A stretch of DNA of 7,876 nt from an uncultured Armatimonadota bacterium. GTDB taxonomy: Bacteria; Armatimonadota; UBA5829; DTJY01. The notes beneath the pieces are model-generated. The model was given only the letters and a program-made list of their open reading frames with translations. It did no database searches and was not told where the DNA came from. Both the position numbers and the translations under genes were made by a program. Below, in pieces: positions 5,733-7,876 of the stretch; positions within the stretch are counted from its first letter, which is position 1; each line of letters starts with the position of its first letter. The DNA lies in contig CALNCU010000253.1 of the NCBI GenBank assembly GCA_937875395.1, positions 1 through 7,876 on the forward strand, in the 5' to 3' direction.

Positions 5733-7173
5733 TACCATCCCGCCGCGCGGGTATTCCCGGGCAGGGTATAACCTGCTGCTCGCTATTCTTGGGTTGCTGC
5801 TGCTTAGCATTATATTTGCGCAACAAATTAAGATTGGGCCCGGAAAGGCAGGGGCTTTTACCAGCCAATCCCTGGCTGCGGAGATAGCTATTAAATCTTA
5901 CTATGCCTACGGGAAGTGGTACTCTGCCGTGCCAATGAGCAGTTGGCAAAAGCAGCAGATAGAGCATTTAAGGAATACACAGCTTAAAGTAGCCCTGCAA
6001 GAGTTCAGAAAATCTGCCGCTGCCAACCCATCCGTTACGGAACTCCGCCGCCTGCTTATTATAGAATACCCCGGCAACAGGCCGGAAGTTATAAAAAGGC
6101 TAGCCTCTCCAAGCAGCGGTGCATCATCTGCAGAGATTGATATGTGGAAGGCTGTCTATCTTTCTTCTGGTAGTCTTTCTAAAGATAAGGTTGCAGATTT
6201 TAAGGCACGCATAGACGGCCTTAATCTTGGCTGGTACGGCCATCTTGCGTTGGAGGGCCTCTACCAGCGCGGAGGGCTTAAAGCCAAGGCGGCAGCAGAG
6301 AGATCCGCCGCAGAGCAGGCGGCCGCGCATATGCTGGCCAGAGTGGTGGGGCTTGCCGCGCTGATAGGTATGGCGGGTATATTTGGTTTTGGCCTTCTCT
6401 TTTGGTATATGGCGCAGTCCAGGAGCGGCAGCCTTCCGCAGCCCCTTGCATACCGGTTTCCGCCGGAGGTGCAAAGCCTGGCATCCGGGTACCTTCTTGA
6501 AGCCTTTGTAGTATACATTGCCCTTACAATAGCCATACAGGTGTTTGCCGCCGTCCCCCTTAGATTTATTCTGTCTGCCGTGCCGTCGCAAAATACCACC
6601 GTGTATGCAGTTGTTCTGGTCTACTTTCTCTCAGGAATCCTGGCCTTTCTTTTTCTAAGATATCGTATAAAAATAGGCGGGCTTTCCTGGGAGATGCTTG
6701 GGCTTACCTCTTATAATCTACAGAAAGATATCCTGTGGGGTGTGGGCGGATACGCCGCCTCTCTTCCCCTGGTTTTTGTTGCCGGTATGATCTCACAATA
6801 CCTCACCCGGTTTGTGCAGACTCCGGAAAATCCCATAATTCCGCTGTTTATGGAGAGCGGCACTGCAGCGGGCAGGGTGATGCTGCTTCTTCTTGCCACT
6901 GTTGCCGCTCCGTTTTTTGAGGAACTCTTCTTTAGAGGCGCCCTGTTTAACAGTTTCAGGGCCAGGTGGGGTCTTGCAGCCGGGATTGTGCTCTCTTCCA
7001 TGGTCTTTGGCTTGCTCCATCCGCTGCCGCTTGGGTTCCTTCCAATCTTTGCGCTTGCGCTGGTGCTTTCAACCCTGGCTTACCGGCGCGGCTCGCTTAT
7101 TCCCGGCATGGTTACTCATGCGCTTAACAATGCCGTGGCCTTTGCCATGCTTATTGCGCTTGCAGGATGGTAG
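5698..7173 (+). CDS. CPBP family intramembrane protease-like protein with long N-terminal extracytoplasmic region
   Basis: A 491-residue polytopic membrane protein. The TTG at 5698 is preferred because a GAGGGGGAG stretch ends 4 bases upstream; an in-frame GTG at 5683 lies within that stretch. From the TTG, a hydrophobic segment at about 25-42 is followed by some 170 residues of helix-rich, Ala/Lys/Arg-containing sequence with no recognised domain, possibly TPR-like. About seven further membrane segments run from 215 to the end. The C-terminal CPBP (Abi, Rce1-like) domain has all three signatures: EELFFRG with Glu408, Glu409 and Arg413; FGLLH with His441; and HALNN with His474 and Asn478. These form the predicted glutamate/metal-type active site inside the membrane. 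Family members include Rce1 CAAX proteases and bacteriocin self-immunity proteins; the substrate here is unknown. It overlaps divIVA by 35 bases and its stop is 8 bases before the DUF167 gene, implying coupled expression. Confidence 0.88.
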   Translation: MEEAPGSLQKNNTIPPRGYSRAGYNLLLAILGLLLLSIIFAQQIKIGPGKAGAFTSQSLAAEIAIKSYYAYGKWYSAVPMSSWQKQQIEHLRNTQLKVALQEFRKSAAANPSVTELRRLLIIEYPGNRPEVIKRLASPSSGASSAEIDMWKAVYLSSGSLSKDKVADFKARIDGLNLGWYGHLALEGLYQRGGLKAKAAAERSAAEQAAAHMLARVVGLAALIGMAGIFGFGLLFWYMAQSRSGSLPQPLAYRFPPEVQSLASGYLLEAFVVYIALTIAIQVFAAVPLRFILSAVPSQNTTVYAVVLVYFLSGILAFLFLRYRIKIGGLSWEMLGLTSYNLQKDILWGVGGYAASLPLVFVAGMISQYLTRFVQTPENPIIPLFMESGTAAGRVMLLLLATVAAPFFEELFFRGALFNSFRARWGLAAGIVLSSMVFGLLHPLPLGFLPIFALALVLSTLAYRRGSLIPGMVTHALNNAVAFAMLIALAGW

Positions 7174-7181
7174 TTTCAGGT

Positions 7182-7457
7182 ATGAGTGATTCAGTTAAGT
7201 TAAAGGTGAGGGTGAACCCCAGAAGCTCTGTTAACCGGGTGACCGGCTGGCAGGGCGGCACGCTCTCTGTAAAGCTTACGGCGCCGCCGGTGGAGGGGGC
7301 CGCCAACAAGGCCTGCATAGAGTTTCTGGCAAAGGTTTTGGGTGTAAAAAAATCGCAGTTGGTTCTTCTCTCCGGCACTACAAGCCGTGAGAAAATCTTT
7401 CAGGTGGACGGGCTCTCGCATGAGGAGCTGCGCCGCCGTATTAATTCCGCATGCTGA
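7182..7457 (+). CDS. yggU: DUF167 (YggU-like) family protein
   Basis: A small soluble protein of 91 residues from the ATG at 7182. An in-frame ATG at 7167 overlaps the stop of the previous gene and would add 5 residues; neither start has a good ribosome binding site, so the choice rests on the usual N-terminus of the family. Signatures are KVRVNPRSSVNRV near the start, LSVKLTAPPVEGAANKACIE in the middle (the conserved PPVEGkAN block), and VLGVKKSQLVLLSGTTSREK, the typical GxxSRxK ending. The fold is a small alpha/beta domain of unknown biochemical role. In Escherichia coli yggU follows yggT directly. Here the two are in the same operon but separated by divIVA and the CPBP gene. It ends 12 bases before the OsmC gene. 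Translation may depend on coupling to the CPBP gene. Confidence 0.9.
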   Translation: MSDSVKLKVRVNPRSSVNRVTGWQGGTLSVKLTAPPVEGAANKACIEFLAKVLGVKKSQLVLLSGTTSREKIFQVDGLSHEELRRRINSAC

Positions 7458-7469
7458 GAGGGGGATGAA

Positions 7470-7853
7470 ATGAAGGTAAGTTATCAGGATGGAATGCGAT
7501 TTACCGCAGAGGCCCGCGGGCATGAAATTACAATAGACCTGCCGCCGGAGAAGGGCGGGGGAGATGCGGGGATGACTCCGGCGGAGCTTCTTGGGTCTGC
7601 GTTTGGCGCCTGCATAGGCGTTTACGTTATCTCTTACTTAAAATCCATAAAAGTTGATACTGCCGGAACAACTATTAATGTTTCCTTTGAGCAGGCCAAA
7701 GATCCGCTTCGCATAGGCAGTCTGCATGCAAAGGTGCATGTGCCGGCGGGCATACCGGAAGATCGCAGGGTGTCCGTGAAGCGGGTGGCGGAGAACTGCC
7801 TTATCCACCAAACCCTGTGCAACGTGCCGGATATGGAGATGGAGTTTACGTAA
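7470..7853 (+). CDS. OsmC family protein (thiol peroxidase-like fold)
   Basis: A complete 127-residue protein. The ATG at 7470 has an excellent purine-rich ribosome binding site (AGGGGG at 7459-7464) right after the stop of the DUF167 gene. The OsmC/Ohr fold is indicated by the central MTPAELLGSAFGACIGVYV with Cys48 on the core helix, and by the C-terminal ENCLIHQTL with Cys110, the two positions that make the redox pair in organic hydroperoxide reductases. Cys117 is an extra nearby cysteine. The SLHAKVHVPAG strand and the VSVKRVAENC helix also match the family. It probably reduces peroxides with thiols in the cytoplasm, but many YhfA-like OsmC proteins have no tested activity. Here the second motif lacks the usual Pro after Cys (CLIHQTL instead of CPVHxTL). 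It is the last operon gene visible. The 23 bases after it hold nothing recognisable. Confidence 0.9.
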   Translation: MKVSYQDGMRFTAEARGHEITIDLPPEKGGGDAGMTPAELLGSAFGACIGVYVISYLKSIKVDTAGTTINVSFEQAKDPLRIGSLHAKVHVPAGIPEDRRVSVKRVAENCLIHQTLCNVPDMEMEFT

Positions 7854-7876
7854 CAGGTTATATATCTCTCTCTGTT

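Noticed and set aside
6124..6591. A 155-codon minus-strand frame inside the CPBP gene
   Set aside because: It is antisense to the membrane protein, rich in Lys/Arg/Cys/His, a typical shadow of hydrophobic coding sequence.

Overview
The window looks like a bacterial chromosome segment from a lineage that combines three things: prepilin-like proteins with a C-terminal H-X9-DG motif, a GH42-like glycoside hydrolase, and a DivIVA-based cell-division cluster. Both of the first two types are abundant in Armatimonadota, Planctomycetota and Lentisphaerota. DivIVA next to YggT points towards Armatimonadota or another Gram-positive-like or deep-branching phylum. This placement is inference from gene content, not from a marker gene.

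Left part (1-2513, + strand). The 3' end of a beta-galactosidase-type (GH42-like) gene is followed by a gene for a pseudopilin-like protein with a class III-type prepilin signal and an H-X9-DG motif. A probable intrinsic terminator lies about 140 bases after it. This part is visibly A/T-richer than the right part.

Middle (about 2514-3281). This is a gene graveyard. Read on the minus strand, it holds a clearly recognisable but broken 2-Cys-type peroxiredoxin gene (2612-2977). It has two reading-frame breaks, a large internal deletion and altered active-site residues. Directly beside it is what looks like the C-terminal remnant of an IS3-type transposase (3013-3291), which runs up to the end of the next gene.

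Right part (3282-7876). An intact YifB/ComM-type AAA+ ATPase gene is on the minus strand. It is divergent from a tight five-gene + strand operon: yggT (ylmG), divIVA, a CPBP-family membrane protease-like protein with a long N-terminal extracytoplasmic region, a DUF167 (YggU-like) protein and an OsmC-family protein. The 176-base intergenic region carries good sigma-70-like promoters in both directions. Gene spacings of -35, 4, 8 and 12 bases suggest co-transcription and probably translational coupling. YggT and DivIVA are the classic ylm partners of division and polar growth; YggT and YggU are also neighbours in many proteobacteria.

I do not see a CRISPR array, an RNA gene, or a clearly new defence or biosynthetic system. 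The most notable points are the decayed peroxiredoxin, the mobile-element scar at the composition boundary, and the CPBP protein embedded in the division cluster.
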